From the NCBI GenBank assembly GCA_947246475.1, contig CAMXSH010000003.1, positions 1-64,000 of the forward strand: DNA of 64,000 nt. Reading direction: 5' to 3'. A program made the translations under genes and the position numbers. Below, in pieces: positions 46,939-56,982 of the stretch (position 1 is its first letter; each line of letters opens with the position of its first letter). The stretch comes from an uncultured Roseburia sp. (lineage in GTDB: Bacteria > Bacillota > Clostridia > Lachnospirales > Lachnospiraceae). Under the pieces are notes generated by a model, which was not told where the DNA came from, did not search any database, and saw only the letters and a program-made list of their open reading frames with translations.

Positions 46939-47664
46939 TCACCATCCGCCGTCAAAACCGATCACCTGGCCGGTGAGATACTCTGGTGCTTTTAGAAGCA
47001 AAGCAATAAATTCAGCGGTTTCTTCCGGCGAAGCCATGCGTCCGGCAGGGATTTCTTCGCAGATGGCATGGATCTCATCCGGAGTAAAGCAGGCATTCAT
47101 AGACGTATCGATCATGCCGCAGGCAATGGCATTTACAGAGATCCCGCTGGGAGCCAGTTCTTTGGCAAGGGATTTTGTCAGTGAGTTGAGTCCTCCTTTT
47201 GTGGCAGAGTAGGCGGCTTCACAGGAGGCTCCTGTATTTCCCCAGATGGAAGATATATTCAGAATCCTGCCCTTTTTGGCATGGATCATATGAGGAAGCA
47301 CCTGGCGGCAAAGGAAAAAGGCAGAAGAGAGATTCGTATTTAAGATCTGAAACCACTCATCATCAGACAGATCTGGAAGAAGTCCAATTTTTGAGATCCC
47401 GGCATTGTTGATGAGAGCATCAATTTTTTTAAAATGTTCCAGCGCTGTTTCTACGATTTTTACAGCCGTGTCGCTCCTGCTGATATCTCCGCAAAAGGTA
47501 ACACACTTATCATTGTATTTCAGGCATTCTTTTTTTAGTTTTTCAAGTTTTTCCGGGGATGAACTGCCGCAGAGAAGCAGTTCGCAGCCTTCTTTTGCCA
47601 GCTTCTTTGCGATAGCGCTTCCGATGCCGCCAGAAGCGCCTGTAATGACTACGGTATCCTTCAT
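46939..47664 (-). CDS. Short-chain dehydrogenase/reductase (FabG-like)
   Basis: VVITGASGGIGSAIAKKLA, LINNAGIS, YSATKGGLNSLTKSLAKELAPSGISVNAIACGMIDT. Confidence 0.92.
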   Translation of the reverse strand: MKDTVVITGASGGIGSAIAKKLAKEGCELLLCGSSSPEKLEKLKKECLKYNDKCVTFCGDISRSDTAVKIVETALEHFKKIDALINNAGISKIGLLPDLSDDEWFQILNTNLSSAFFLCRQVLPHMIHAKKGRILNISSIWGNTGASCEAAYSATKGGLNSLTKSLAKELAPSGISVNAIACGMIDTSMNACFTPDEIHAICEEIPAGRMASPEETAEFIALLLKAPEYLTGQVIGFDGGW

Positions 47665-47817
47665 TTTTTGTCTCCTAATATAAAATATAGTATGGTTTCA
47701 GTTTATCACGTTCATTCAAATTTTGCAAAAATTCTTGTATAATGAAGCATTTTCTGGTACAATAGGGCTATTGTTTGGTCGCATATCAGAGTTCAGCAAG
47801 GATAGGAGAGGGAAGAT

Positions 47818-48921
47818 ATGTTGAAGATTGTTTTAAAAACTTTTTTGAAAACAATGGGAATTATCATTTTGCTGCTTGCAGTAGGGGCTGCGGGTTATTT
47901 TCTTACGATGTTGTATTATGATACCACAGAAAGGGAGGAGCGGAGCACAAAGTATCAGCATGTGATCGATGTCAATGCAGGTTCCGAATCCAGTAATCTG
48001 ATTTACAGTGTGGAAAAAGACACCAAGTTGGTTCGGGCGATCGTGTTAGAGCTCTTTGATAAAGAGACAGGGAATCTTGACTATGTGACGATTCCGAACA
48101 AGACCCAGATCTCACTGTCATCTGCCAAATACAATGAGTATATGGAGGTGAGCTCCCAGATTCCACAGATTGTGACACTGCGTGACATCAATGAATATTT
48201 TGCTGGGGATGTGGCTTATGAATATGGTATACTTCTGCTTCAGGAAGTATTGAATGTGGATATTGGATATTTTACTGCCATGGATTCTGAGGATTTTAAC
48301 AAACGCTTCGAGAAGAAAGAGGGAGCTTTTATCCCACGGCGGGAATATTTAGATAACGTCCAGCAGAATAAAGACGAGGACGCCATGAGAGATTTTATCG
48401 AAAGGGAATGGGATGTTATTATCTCAGATATCACATTGTCCCAGAAGAAGCAGTATGCGCCTGGGTTTGTCAAGGTAGACCGTGATCTTATCTATGCCCA
48501 CCGTGCCTATGCAGAGGAGATCAAGGGGAAGGCTACCCTGGACGGGGCAAAGACGAAGAAAATGATCGATAAGATCTGGGAGAGTGAAAAGCGGGAAACA
48601 AAGCAGAAACATGTGGATGGAACGGCGGCTCCCACTGATATTGATAAGCTGAAGTCCCGCAGTATACAGATTACAAATGGGAGTAAGATCAACGGTCTGG
48701 CTGCTTCCTTTAAGGAAAAGCTGGAGGCAGAAGGCCTTTATGTCATGGGTGTGGGAGATTTCAGTGGAGAGGTACAGAAAAAAACCATTATTTACACCAG
48801 AAAACGAAGATGGGGAAGATATTTGAAATCATTTTTTAAAGCACCGGTGATCCAGGAGGCGAAAGAACTTACGAATAGTGCCGATATAGAGATCGTCCTT
48901 GGTACGGATGATAAACCATGA
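47818..48921 (+). CDS. Membrane-anchored LCP-like protein with LytR_C-like domain, apparently degenerate
   Basis: N-terminal TM, YVTIPNKTQISL in place of the SIPRDT motif, ITNGSKINGLAASFKEKLEAEGLYVMGVGDF. Confidence 0.6.
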   Translation: MLKIVLKTFLKTMGIIILLLAVGAAGYFLTMLYYDTTEREERSTKYQHVIDVNAGSESSNLIYSVEKDTKLVRAIVLELFDKETGNLDYVTIPNKTQISLSSAKYNEYMEVSSQIPQIVTLRDINEYFAGDVAYEYGILLLQEVLNVDIGYFTAMDSEDFNKRFEKKEGAFIPRREYLDNVQQNKDEDAMRDFIEREWDVIISDITLSQKKQYAPGFVKVDRDLIYAHRAYAEEIKGKATLDGAKTKKMIDKIWESEKRETKQKHVDGTAAPTDIDKLKSRSIQITNGSKINGLAASFKEKLEAEGLYVMGVGDFSGEVQKKTIIYTRKRRWGRYLKSFFKAPVIQEAKELTNSADIEIVLGTDDKP

Positions 48922-48958
48922 TAGTTAACGTAAATGATCGGCAGAGAAAGGAAAAGTT

Positions 48959-49738
48959 ATGGGAACAAGAATTAAGATCATGGATCTGGAAGTGGATATT
49001 CTGAGCGAGGAAACTCTTCGGGAGGAAATTGCCGGGTATCTTTCCCTGGATTCTTTGAATATGGTTCATCTGGTTTCTCTGGATTACATTGATACCTATG
49101 AAACGAATGATCTTGTTCAGGACACCCTCAGAGAGGCAGATATGGTGCTTCCTGGGGAAAAGGCGATACTGAGTACGTATCATGTAGATGTGCTTGAGAC
49201 GGGAGGCATGGTGGTGGATTACCGTTCAGCCGGGAGAATCGCTGACCGTGAGCTGTTAGAAGGGAAAAAATGTTATCTGGTCCTGAAAGACCAGAAAGAA
49301 GCGAGAGTGGTTTACCGTTATCTGATCACACATTATCCTTTTATGGAGATTGTCGGTCTTTATGTGGCTGGTAAAGAGGTGAGCCAGGAGGCCCTGATCA
49401 ATGATATTAATACGAAACTACCTGATATCTTACTGATTTCTATGGAAGACATCCAGGCAGAGGAGTGGATACACAAAAATAAACTTAAGATCAACGCCAA
49501 GCTCTGTGTGGTATTGAGCAGTGTAATAAATCTTATTATCCGGGAAAATATACACGTTCCCCAATTTATAAAAAAACTTAATCTGGGTAGTATTTATGCC
49601 TGCATTGCCAGGGTTCCGTATTCCAATTTCTGGAGACGTCGAATATTTAGAAAAAAAATGGACAACTATAATAACAAAAAGCTTTTGGAAAAAGCAGATG
49701 TGAATGAGGAGTTGTCGAATGAAAAAGAAAGACAGTGA
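48959..49738 (+). CDS. WecG/TagA-like glycosyltransferase fold, apparently degenerate
   Basis: LREADMVLPGEKAIL, YPFMEIVGLYVAGKEVSQEALINDINTKLPDILLISMEDIQAEEWIHKN, layout similar to GT26. Confidence 0.6.
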   Translation: MGTRIKIMDLEVDILSEETLREEIAGYLSLDSLNMVHLVSLDYIDTYETNDLVQDTLREADMVLPGEKAILSTYHVDVLETGGMVVDYRSAGRIADRELLEGKKCYLVLKDQKEARVVYRYLITHYPFMEIVGLYVAGKEVSQEALINDINTKLPDILLISMEDIQAEEWIHKNKLKINAKLCVVLSSVINLIIRENIHVPQFIKKLNLGSIYACIARVPYSNFWRRRIFRKKMDNYNNKKLLEKADVNEELSNEKERQ

Positions 49739-50591
49739 ACTGTTATCGTACCTGCTTGTGACAGCGGGTACTTTTTTTATGGCGGCGGGGATCAATATTA
49801 TCTATGAACCCCTTTCCATGGTAACAGGAGGATTTTCGGGCATAGGTATTATTTTAAAAAAGGTACTGGAGGCAAAAGGGGGGGTCAGTCTTCCCGTGGG
49901 CGTTACCAACCTTTTTTTAAATCTTCCCTTGTTTATCCTGGCGGTAAGATTAAAAGGAGGCAGGTTCCTGAAAAGGACGCTGTATGCTGCTCTCTGCTTT
50001 TCTTTGGCGCTGCTGGTAGTGCCATCCTTTGAAAATCTGCACAAGGATTATCTTATGGCGGCGATCTATGGAGGAGTACTCAATGGTGTGGGACTGGGAC
50101 TTGTATTTTCCAGGAATACCTCTACCGGAGGAAGCGATTTGCTGAGTACGCTGTTAAACCACTGGATTCCGGGACTCAGTATATCGGAGCTTCTGATCAT
50201 CATTGATGGTGCTATCGTGCTGGTGGGAATGTTTTTCTTTGGCATACAGACGGGGATGTATTCTATTGTCGCAGTGTTTATCACGGGAAAGGTGTCGGAT
50301 GCCCTGCTGGATGGTCTCAAATTCGCCAAAATGGCGTATATCATATCCGATTCCCCTGCCAGGATCTCTGAAGAGGTCATGCGTCGTCTGGACCGGGGAG
50401 TTACCGGTCTGAATGGAAAGGGAATGTATTCGGGAAAGGACAAGAATGTGCTTTTGTGTGTTGTGTCTAAAAAAGAAGTTGTCCGCCTGATTGAAATTGT
50501 GAAAAGTGCTGATGAAAATGCCTTTGTTATCGTTATGGATGCCAAGGAAGTCCAGGGGGAGGGATTTATTGAAAAAAGTGCAGTTGGTTAG
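49719..50591 (+). CDS. YitT family (DUF161/DUF2179) membrane protein
   Basis: AGINIIYEPLSMVTGGFSGIGIILK, SRNTSTGGSDLLSTLLN, VTGLNGKGMYSGKDKNVLLCVVSKKEVVRLIEIVK. Confidence 0.92.
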   Translation: MKKKDSELLSYLLVTAGTFFMAAGINIIYEPLSMVTGGFSGIGIILKKVLEAKGGVSLPVGVTNLFLNLPLFILAVRLKGGRFLKRTLYAALCFSLALLVVPSFENLHKDYLMAAIYGGVLNGVGLGLVFSRNTSTGGSDLLSTLLNHWIPGLSISELLIIIDGAIVLVGMFFFGIQTGMYSIVAVFITGKVSDALLDGLKFAKMAYIISDSPARISEEVMRRLDRGVTGLNGKGMYSGKDKNVLLCVVSKKEVVRLIEIVKSADENAFVIVMDAKEVQGEGFIEKSAVG

Positions 50592-50717
50592 TTATGCAAA
50601 TTAGACAAAGATTTATAAATTATTTATGAAATTTGGATATAGAGTTTTTGGACAAAATAGTGTATAGTATTAGTAGAAGATGTTATGCAAATATTAATTT
50701 CCAGGGAGGAACATGTA

Positions 50718-51830
50718 ATGGCAAGTTTATCATTAAAAAACATCAACAAAGTATATCCAAATGGATTTCATGCAGTAAAGGATTTTAACCTTGAGATTGA
50801 AGACAAAGAATTCATTATCTTTGTAGGTCCTTCAGGATGTGGTAAATCTACAACACTTCGTATGATCGCTGGTTTGGAAGAGATTTCAAACGGAGAATTG
50901 TGGATTGGTGATAAGTTAGTAAATGACGTAGAACCGAAAGATAGAGACATCGCGATGGTTTTCCAGAACTATGCGTTGTATCCACATATGTCAGTATATG
51001 ACAACATGGCATTTGGTCTGAAACTGAGAAAGGTTCCTAAAGATCAGATCGAGCGCCTGGTACATGAAGCAGCTAAGATTCTTGATATTGAGCATCTGCT
51101 TGATCGTAAGCCGAAGGCTTTGTCCGGTGGACAGAGACAGCGTGTGGCGATGGGACGTGCGATTGTGCGTGATCCAAAAGTATTCCTTATGGATGAGCCT
51201 CTTTCTAACCTTGATGCAAAGCTCCGTGTTCAGATGCGTATTGAGATTTCTAAGCTTCATCAGAGACTGGAGACAACGATCATCTACGTAACCCATGACC
51301 AGACAGAGGCGCTGACCCTTGGTACACGTATTGTTGTAATGAAAGACGGAGTGGTACAGCAGGTTGACAGTCCGCTGGATCTTTATATGAGGCCAAATAA
51401 CTTATTTGTAGCCGGATTCATTGGTTCACCTCAGATGAACTTCATCAAGGCGAGAGTGAATGTGTCTGGTTCCGACGTACTTCTTACCTTTGGTGCCAAC
51501 ACCGTGAAGCTTCCAGAAAGCAAAGCGAAGAAGCTGATCGAAGGCGGTTATGAGAATAAGGATGTGATCTTTGGTATTCGTCCGGAAGATATTAAAGATG
51601 AAGAGATGTTCATCAGCAACTCACCGGATACGACTCTTGAGGCTACTGTTAAAGTATATGAGATGCTTGGTGCAGAAGTATTCCTTTACTTCACTATTGA
51701 AAACCATGATATTACAGTTCGTGTGAATCCTCGTACGACAGCTCGTCCTGGTGATACGATCAAGATTGCGCTCGATGCAGAGAAGATTCATCTCTTTGAC
51801 AAAGAGACAGAGAACACCATTACAAACTAA
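50718..51830 (+). CDS. Carbohydrate ABC transporter ATPase (UgpC/MsmK-like)
   Basis: VGPSGCGKSTTLRMIAGLEEISNGELWIG, FQNYALYPHMSVYDNMAFGLKLRK, LSGGQRQRVAMGRAIVRDPKVFLMDEPLSNLDAKLR. Confidence 0.94.
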   Translation: MASLSLKNINKVYPNGFHAVKDFNLEIEDKEFIIFVGPSGCGKSTTLRMIAGLEEISNGELWIGDKLVNDVEPKDRDIAMVFQNYALYPHMSVYDNMAFGLKLRKVPKDQIERLVHEAAKILDIEHLLDRKPKALSGGQRQRVAMGRAIVRDPKVFLMDEPLSNLDAKLRVQMRIEISKLHQRLETTIIYVTHDQTEALTLGTRIVVMKDGVVQQVDSPLDLYMRPNNLFVAGFIGSPQMNFIKARVNVSGSDVLLTFGANTVKLPESKAKKLIEGGYENKDVIFGIRPEDIKDEEMFISNSPDTTLEATVKVYEMLGAEVFLYFTIENHDITVRVNPRTTARPGDTIKIALDAEKIHLFDKETENTITN

Positions 51831-51863
51831 GCCTGGAATAATATTTTCTATGTAGATTATGAA

Positions 51864-51910
51864 AAAAGCGTCTGTACCAGTGGTCTAAGATCACTGGTAC
51901 AGACGCTTTT
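51864..51910 (+). terminator. Terminator after msmK-like gene
   Basis: aaaagcgtctgtaccagtg...cactggtacagacgctttt. Confidence 0.85.
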
Positions 51911-51926
51911 AACAGCAAAGAAAAGT

Positions 51927-51963
51927 GCCCTCGTACAAAGTTCAGTTACGAGGGCACCTTTGC
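51927..51963 (-). terminator. Terminator of the chemoreceptor gene
   Basis: gtgccctcgta...tacgagggcac, with ttttcttt on the minus-strand 3' side. Confidence 0.75.
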
Positions 51964-51974
51964 TATTGCAAGTT

Positions 51975-54023
51975 TTAGGAAAACTTATTGATGATATCGT
52001 GAATGAAAAAGGCATTCTTTTCATTGTTTTTAACCACACTGGATAATATTTCTGTTGCAGAGGTGGTTCGAGAGATCTTTTCGATGATATCATCGACTCC
52101 GATGGCATTTTCACCGGAAGCATTCTGTACGGTCTCAATCTGATCTTTAATATTTGTCACTGCCTCGACGAACAGCGTTGAGACTTCATTAATTTCTTCA
52201 ATGATTGTTTTGATCGTTGTAATCGAAGAATTGTATTCATTTGCAATATCCACAAACTCCCGGAACTGTTCTGCAACGTCTGATTTGAGGAACGTTATCA
52301 TGTTGTTGAAACAGCTCTGTACATGTTCTATGTTGGAAGTAGTATCGCCACAGATAGACTGGATCTGAGTGGCTGTTTCAGAAGAACTGTTTGCCAGCTT
52401 GCCGATCTCGCTTGCTACGACAGCAAAGCCTTTTCCTGCCTCTCCAGCTCTTGCTGCCTCAATGGAAGCATTCAGGGACAGAAGATTGGTCTGGCTGGTG
52501 ATATCAAGGATCTGTGTTGCCATATCGTTGATACGCATAAGAGACTGCAGTTTAATCATGGCCTCTTCAATATTTTTCTGATTTTCCTCGATACCAGATT
52601 CTGTGGACTGCAGTGAATTGTTCGCATTATGCTTCATTTCACTGACAACTTTCATCAGGTTCTCGCTTTTCTGACTGCCCATCAGTACTTTTTCTTCAAT
52701 CTGCTGAACCATATCGGCGATACGGGAAATCTCGTTTCCTACGCGGTTGATGGCTTCGTTGGTAGTATCTGTTGTTGCGAGAAGCTCTTCTGTCGTCGCT
52801 GAGTTATCTTCGGAACATTCCAGAAGAACATGGGAAGATTCCGTCATCTTCTTGGCAGAATCAGACAGGAAGTCCGAACACTGAGTCAGTGTTGCCACAA
52901 TTTTACTAAAGGTAAAAAACAAAGAATCCATCGCAGAAGCGATCTGACCGATCTCACTTTTCCGGTCGGTGTATTTTTTCAGCTTTGGATCCGGTGTAAG
53001 GTGAAGATTCTTTAACTGTACAATGGAATTTTCGATCACCTTCAACGGCTTAATGCTGAAACGGATCATAAACCAGGAGAGCAGTGCGATCAGGATAAAA
53101 GCTGCGACACAGATTACACCAAGTGTTCTCATGCTTTTATTTGCCTGGGCGTAGATTTCAGCCTGGCTGTCACTCAAAGCTACGGCCCAGCCGCGATCCG
53201 GCAGGGAACGGTAGGCGGCAATGGAATCCGAATTATCCTTAGCAACATATTCCAGAGTTCCACTCGTCTTTTTGGCATCTTTATGTATTACATCAATGAC
53301 GGAGAGAAGCATTTTGTCTTCAATGGGCTGAGCCATAAGGGATTCATCCTCATTGAAAATATGAATGCCAGTCTCTGTGTTAATCATATAGTATTTTGCG
53401 TTCTTTAATCCCTCTACTGCCAGAGAATCAAGCATCTCTTTCAGACCAGCAGCGAAAGGGCCTCCCCCCACATAACCGAGGATCGTCTTACCATCTTCAT
53501 CAAAAACCGGACAATACATGGATAAAATTAATTTTTTTGATGCAGGAGATACGATGATTCCTGTGTTGTATAGGCCGTTTGCTTTTGTCATAGCATCCTG
53601 TAATGCTTTCAGACCATCTCCTTCCCTTGTTGTGATCCCTACAACTTCTGGGTTGGAATGGGCGATAACATGAGTATCCCACTCGCCGATATAAATTCCT
53701 TCCCAGTTATCCAGACCTTCAAAATATTTTAAGGTAAAATCCTGGGCGGTTTTCTGCAGATCCTTATCGGATGGATTTTTCAGGAAAGCCGCCACTACTG
53801 GTGCCTTACTGTAGGCGATCAACATATTTTCTGAGTCGGTAACGTACTGTTCAATGATTTTTGTTTTGGCTTCCAGAGAGGTATTCATGTTATCAATGGA
53901 AGTCGTTTTCATAGCTGTTGTCATACTATTATTCGCAAAGAGAAACAATAAGAGAATACAGATCGCGGATACGATAGCAATGGCAGCAGTTATGACGGTA
54001 CTTAATTTTCGGTTTTTGATCAT
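51975..54023 (-). CDS. Methyl-accepting chemotaxis protein with dCache-like sensor domain
   Basis: Two TM helices around a sensor domain ([37 protein letters not shown]), IANMVQQ..., [47 protein letters not shown]. Confidence 0.95.
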   Translation of the reverse strand: MIKNRKLSTVITAAIAIVSAICILLLFLFANNSMTTAMKTTSIDNMNTSLEAKTKIIEQYVTDSENMLIAYSKAPVVAAFLKNPSDKDLQKTAQDFTLKYFEGLDNWEGIYIGEWDTHVIAHSNPEVVGITTREGDGLKALQDAMTKANGLYNTGIIVSPASKKLILSMYCPVFDEDGKTILGYVGGGPFAAGLKEMLDSLAVEGLKNAKYYMINTETGIHIFNEDESLMAQPIEDKMLLSVIDVIHKDAKKTSGTLEYVAKDNSDSIAAYRSLPDRGWAVALSDSQAEIYAQANKSMRTLGVICVAAFILIALLSWFMIRFSIKPLKVIENSIVQLKNLHLTPDPKLKKYTDRKSEIGQIASAMDSLFFTFSKIVATLTQCSDFLSDSAKKMTESSHVLLECSEDNSATTEELLATTDTTNEAINRVGNEISRIADMVQQIEEKVLMGSQKSENLMKVVSEMKHNANNSLQSTESGIEENQKNIEEAMIKLQSLMRINDMATQILDITSQTNLLSLNASIEAARAGEAGKGFAVVASEIGKLANSSSETATQIQSICGDTTSNIEHVQSCFNNMITFLKSDVAEQFREFVDIANEYNSSITTIKTIIEEINEVSTLFVEAVTNIKDQIETVQNASGENAIGVDDIIEKISRTTSATEILSSVVKNNEKNAFFIHDIINKFS

Positions 54024-54252
54024 TTTTATCCTTCTCCTTTATTAGAATATAGGTAAATCATATTAATTTTATTATAAAGGATAAACTTGTCTGGTACAAT
54101 GATTTACAACGAGAGAAAGTTGATTAATTCAGCACAAATTTTACATATTTGGAATTAGCGCCATAACGATAAAGCTGCTTTACTTTTTAGTAGAAAAATG
54201 ATACAATAATTCATAATGCGACAATAGTAGACTTGCATTCGGAGGTGTGGCA

Positions 54253-55341
54253 ATGATATCAAATCAGATACTGCAGAATACCGTTGATGGTATCAAGGGG
54301 ATCACGAAAAATGATCTGTGTGTGATGGATACAGAGGGAAATGTACTGGCTTCCACTTCAGATGAAATATCCCGTTTTGTGGAGGAAGGAAAGGACTTTG
54401 TCCAATCGCCGGCGGACAGTCAGACGATGAATGGATTTCAATTTTTTAAGATCTATGACGAGACCCAGCTGGAATATGTTGTGGTCATCCAGGGGGATTC
54501 GGAAGAGGTCTATACCATAGGAAAGATCCTGGTATTCCAGATCCAGAGTCTATTGGTAGCTTACAAAGAAAGATATGATAAGGACAATTTTATAAAAAAT
54601 CTTCTTCTTGATAATCTGCTCATGGTGGATATCTTTAACCGTGCCAAAAAACTTCATATTGAAATGAATGCAAGAAGGGTTGCTTTTATCATCGAGACCA
54701 ATAAGGAAAAGGATAGTGGCGCGCTGGAAACGGTGCGGAGTATGTTTGCCTCCCATACAAGGGATTTTATTACTGCCGTGGATGAGAAGAATATCATTCT
54801 CGTCAAAGAGATCAGCCAGAAGGAAAAGATCGAAGATCTGGAGAAAACGGCAGAGGTGATCGTGGATATGCTGAATACAGAGGCGATGTCCAGGGTTCAT
54901 GTGGCTTTTGGCACCATTGTGAAAGACTTGAAAGAAGTTTCTAGATCTTATAAGGAAGCAAAGATGGCGCTGGATGTAGGAAAGATCTTTTATAGTGATA
55001 AAAAGGTTATTGCCTACAGCAATCTTGGCATCGGGCGTCTGATTTACCAGCTTCCCATGCCTCTGTGTAAAATGTTTATAAAAGAAATTTTTTCTGATAA
55101 GACGCCAGATGAATTTGATGAAGAGACGCTGAGCACCATCAATAAATTTTTTGAGAATAACCTGAATGTCTCGGAGACATCAAGACAGCTCTATATACAC
55201 CGGAATACACTGGTATACCGACTGGATAAGCTGCAGAAAAGTACTGGGCTTGACCTTCGGGTTTTTGATGATGCGATCACTTTCAAGATTGCTCTCATGG
55301 TCGTAAAATATATGAACTATCTGGAAACTATAGATTATTAA
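54253..55341 (+). CDS. CdaR/PucR-type transcriptional regulator
   Basis: C-terminal LNVSETSRQLYIHRNTLVYRLDKLQKSTGLDLRVFDDAITFKIALMV; N-terminal sugar diacid recognition-like region. Confidence 0.85.
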   Translation: MISNQILQNTVDGIKGITKNDLCVMDTEGNVLASTSDEISRFVEEGKDFVQSPADSQTMNGFQFFKIYDETQLEYVVVIQGDSEEVYTIGKILVFQIQSLLVAYKERYDKDNFIKNLLLDNLLMVDIFNRAKKLHIEMNARRVAFIIETNKEKDSGALETVRSMFASHTRDFITAVDEKNIILVKEISQKEKIEDLEKTAEVIVDMLNTEAMSRVHVAFGTIVKDLKEVSRSYKEAKMALDVGKIFYSDKKVIAYSNLGIGRLIYQLPMPLCKMFIKEIFSDKTPDEFDEETLSTINKFFENNLNVSETSRQLYIHRNTLVYRLDKLQKSTGLDLRVFDDAITFKIALMVVKYMNYLETIDY

Positions 55342-55356
55342 CCGGGGAGGTTTAGG

Positions 55357-56070
55357 ATGGATACGAATAAACCGTTGCCGATCATTGCGCTGGATGGTGT
55401 AAGTAAACAGTATCAGACCGGGGTCGATGCCCTGAAAAATGTTTCGCTTCGAATTGAACAGGGGGAGTTTGTTTTTGTGGTGGGGAAAAGTGGTTCCGGC
55501 AAATCCACATTTATCAAGCTGCTATTAAAAGAGCTGGACCCCACATCCGGTAAATTGTATATTGGGGGACGGCTCGTAAATAAACTGAGGCGAAAGCAGG
55601 TGCCGCTGTACCGCAGAAATATCGGTGTGGTATTTCAGGATTTCCGTCTATTAAAGGATCGTACCGTTTTTGAAAATGTGGCGTTTGCCCAGAGGATCAT
55701 TGGAAGAAATAAACGGGAGATCATTAGAAATGTGTCTACAATGCTTACGATTGTCGGACTGACAGAGAAAGCCGATGCCTATCCCCACGAGCTCTCCGGG
55801 GGGGAGCAGCAGCGTGTGGCGATCGCCAGGGCGCTGGTAAACCAGCCCACCATACTTCTTGCCGATGAGCCCACGGGAAATCTGGATCCACAAAATGCCT
55901 GGGAGATCATGATGCTTCTGCAGGAAGTGAATAAAATGGGTACTACTGTTGTAGTTGTGACACATAACAATGATATTGTGGATATTATGCAGAAACGGGT
56001 AGTGACATTGGAAGAAGGCCATGTGATCCGGGACGATAAAAAAGGTGGATATGAATATGAGAGGGATTAG
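55357..56070 (+). CDS. ftsE: Cell division ATP-binding protein FtsE
   Basis: VGKSGSGKSTFIKLLLKELDPTSG, GVVFQDFRLLKDRTVFENVAFA, LSGGEQQRVAIARALVNQPTILLADEPTGNLDP; followed by ftsX. Confidence 0.96.
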   Translation: MDTNKPLPIIALDGVSKQYQTGVDALKNVSLRIEQGEFVFVVGKSGSGKSTFIKLLLKELDPTSGKLYIGGRLVNKLRRKQVPLYRRNIGVVFQDFRLLKDRTVFENVAFAQRIIGRNKREIIRNVSTMLTIVGLTEKADAYPHELSGGEQQRVAIARALVNQPTILLADEPTGNLDPQNAWEIMMLLQEVNKMGTTVVVVTHNNDIVDIMQKRVVTLEEGHVIRDDKKGGYEYERD

Positions 56071-56968
56071 TGTATTTTTTTACAGCGTAAAGCAGGGACT
56101 TAAGAGTATGAAAAAAAACCGTATGTTTACGCTGGCATCCATTGGTACGATGGCAGCCTGCCTGTTTTTATTTGGAATGTTTTATTTTATTGTCAGCAAT
56201 TTTAATCATATGGTTAAAGAAGTGGAGACTTCGGTGGGTGTGACAGTTTTTTTTGAAGAGGGTATTTCCCAGGAGCAGATCGATTCCATTGGAGAGGCGA
56301 TCAAGGCTCGCGAGGAAGTAGATCATATGGAATTTATCTCTGCGGAAAAAGCATGGGATGAGTTTGTGAAAGAAAATTTTAAAGATAACCCAGATCTGGT
56401 GAAGAGCTTTGGAACGGATAATCCGCTGAAAGATTCTGCTTCCTGGCAGGTATTTATTAAGGACATTTCTGCACAGGAGGATGTGGCGGCATACATTGAG
56501 ACCATTGAAGGAGTCAGGCTGGTAAAGCGCTCCGACGATACGGCGAAAGGGCTGGAAAATGCCAACAAGCTTATCAGCTACATTTCGATTGCCATTATTT
56601 TGATTCTTCTGGCGGTGTCTATTTTTTTGATCAATTCAACAATATCTACCGGGATCACTGTGCGCAGGGCAGAAATTGGGATCATGCGCCTTATGGGGGC
56701 TTCAGATTTTTTTATCCGGGCGCCGTTTATCGTAGAGGGCGTCGTGATCGGAATCATTGGTGCCAGTGTACCGCTGGTGATTTTGATCATCAGCTATGAT
56801 TCCATTATAAATTATATCAATAATAAATTTAATCTGATCTCTAACTGGCTGACCTTTTTAGAGGCGGCACAGATCTTTCGTATACTGATTCCGGTATGTC
56901 TGCTGATTGGTATAGGGGTAGGATTTCTGGGAAGTTTTTTTACCGTTCGGAAACATTTGAATATTTGA
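56045..56968 (+). CDS. ftsX: Cell division permease FtsX (start within 56045-56057)
   Basis: SVKQGLKSMKKNRMFTLASIGTMAACLFLFG, four TM layout, GIMRLMGASDFFIRAPFIVEGVVIGIIGA. Confidence 0.95.
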   Translation: MDMNMRGISVFFYSVKQGLKSMKKNRMFTLASIGTMAACLFLFGMFYFIVSNFNHMVKEVETSVGVTVFFEEGISQEQIDSIGEAIKAREEVDHMEFISAEKAWDEFVKENFKDNPDLVKSFGTDNPLKDSASWQVFIKDISAQEDVAAYIETIEGVRLVKRSDDTAKGLENANKLISYISIAIILILLAVSIFLINSTISTGITVRRAEIGIMRLMGASDFFIRAPFIVEGVVIGIIGASVPLVILIISYDSIINYINNKFNLISNWLTFLEAAQIFRILIPVCLLIGIGVGFLGSFFTVRKHLNI

Positions 56969-56982
56969 GAGGGGTATGAAGG

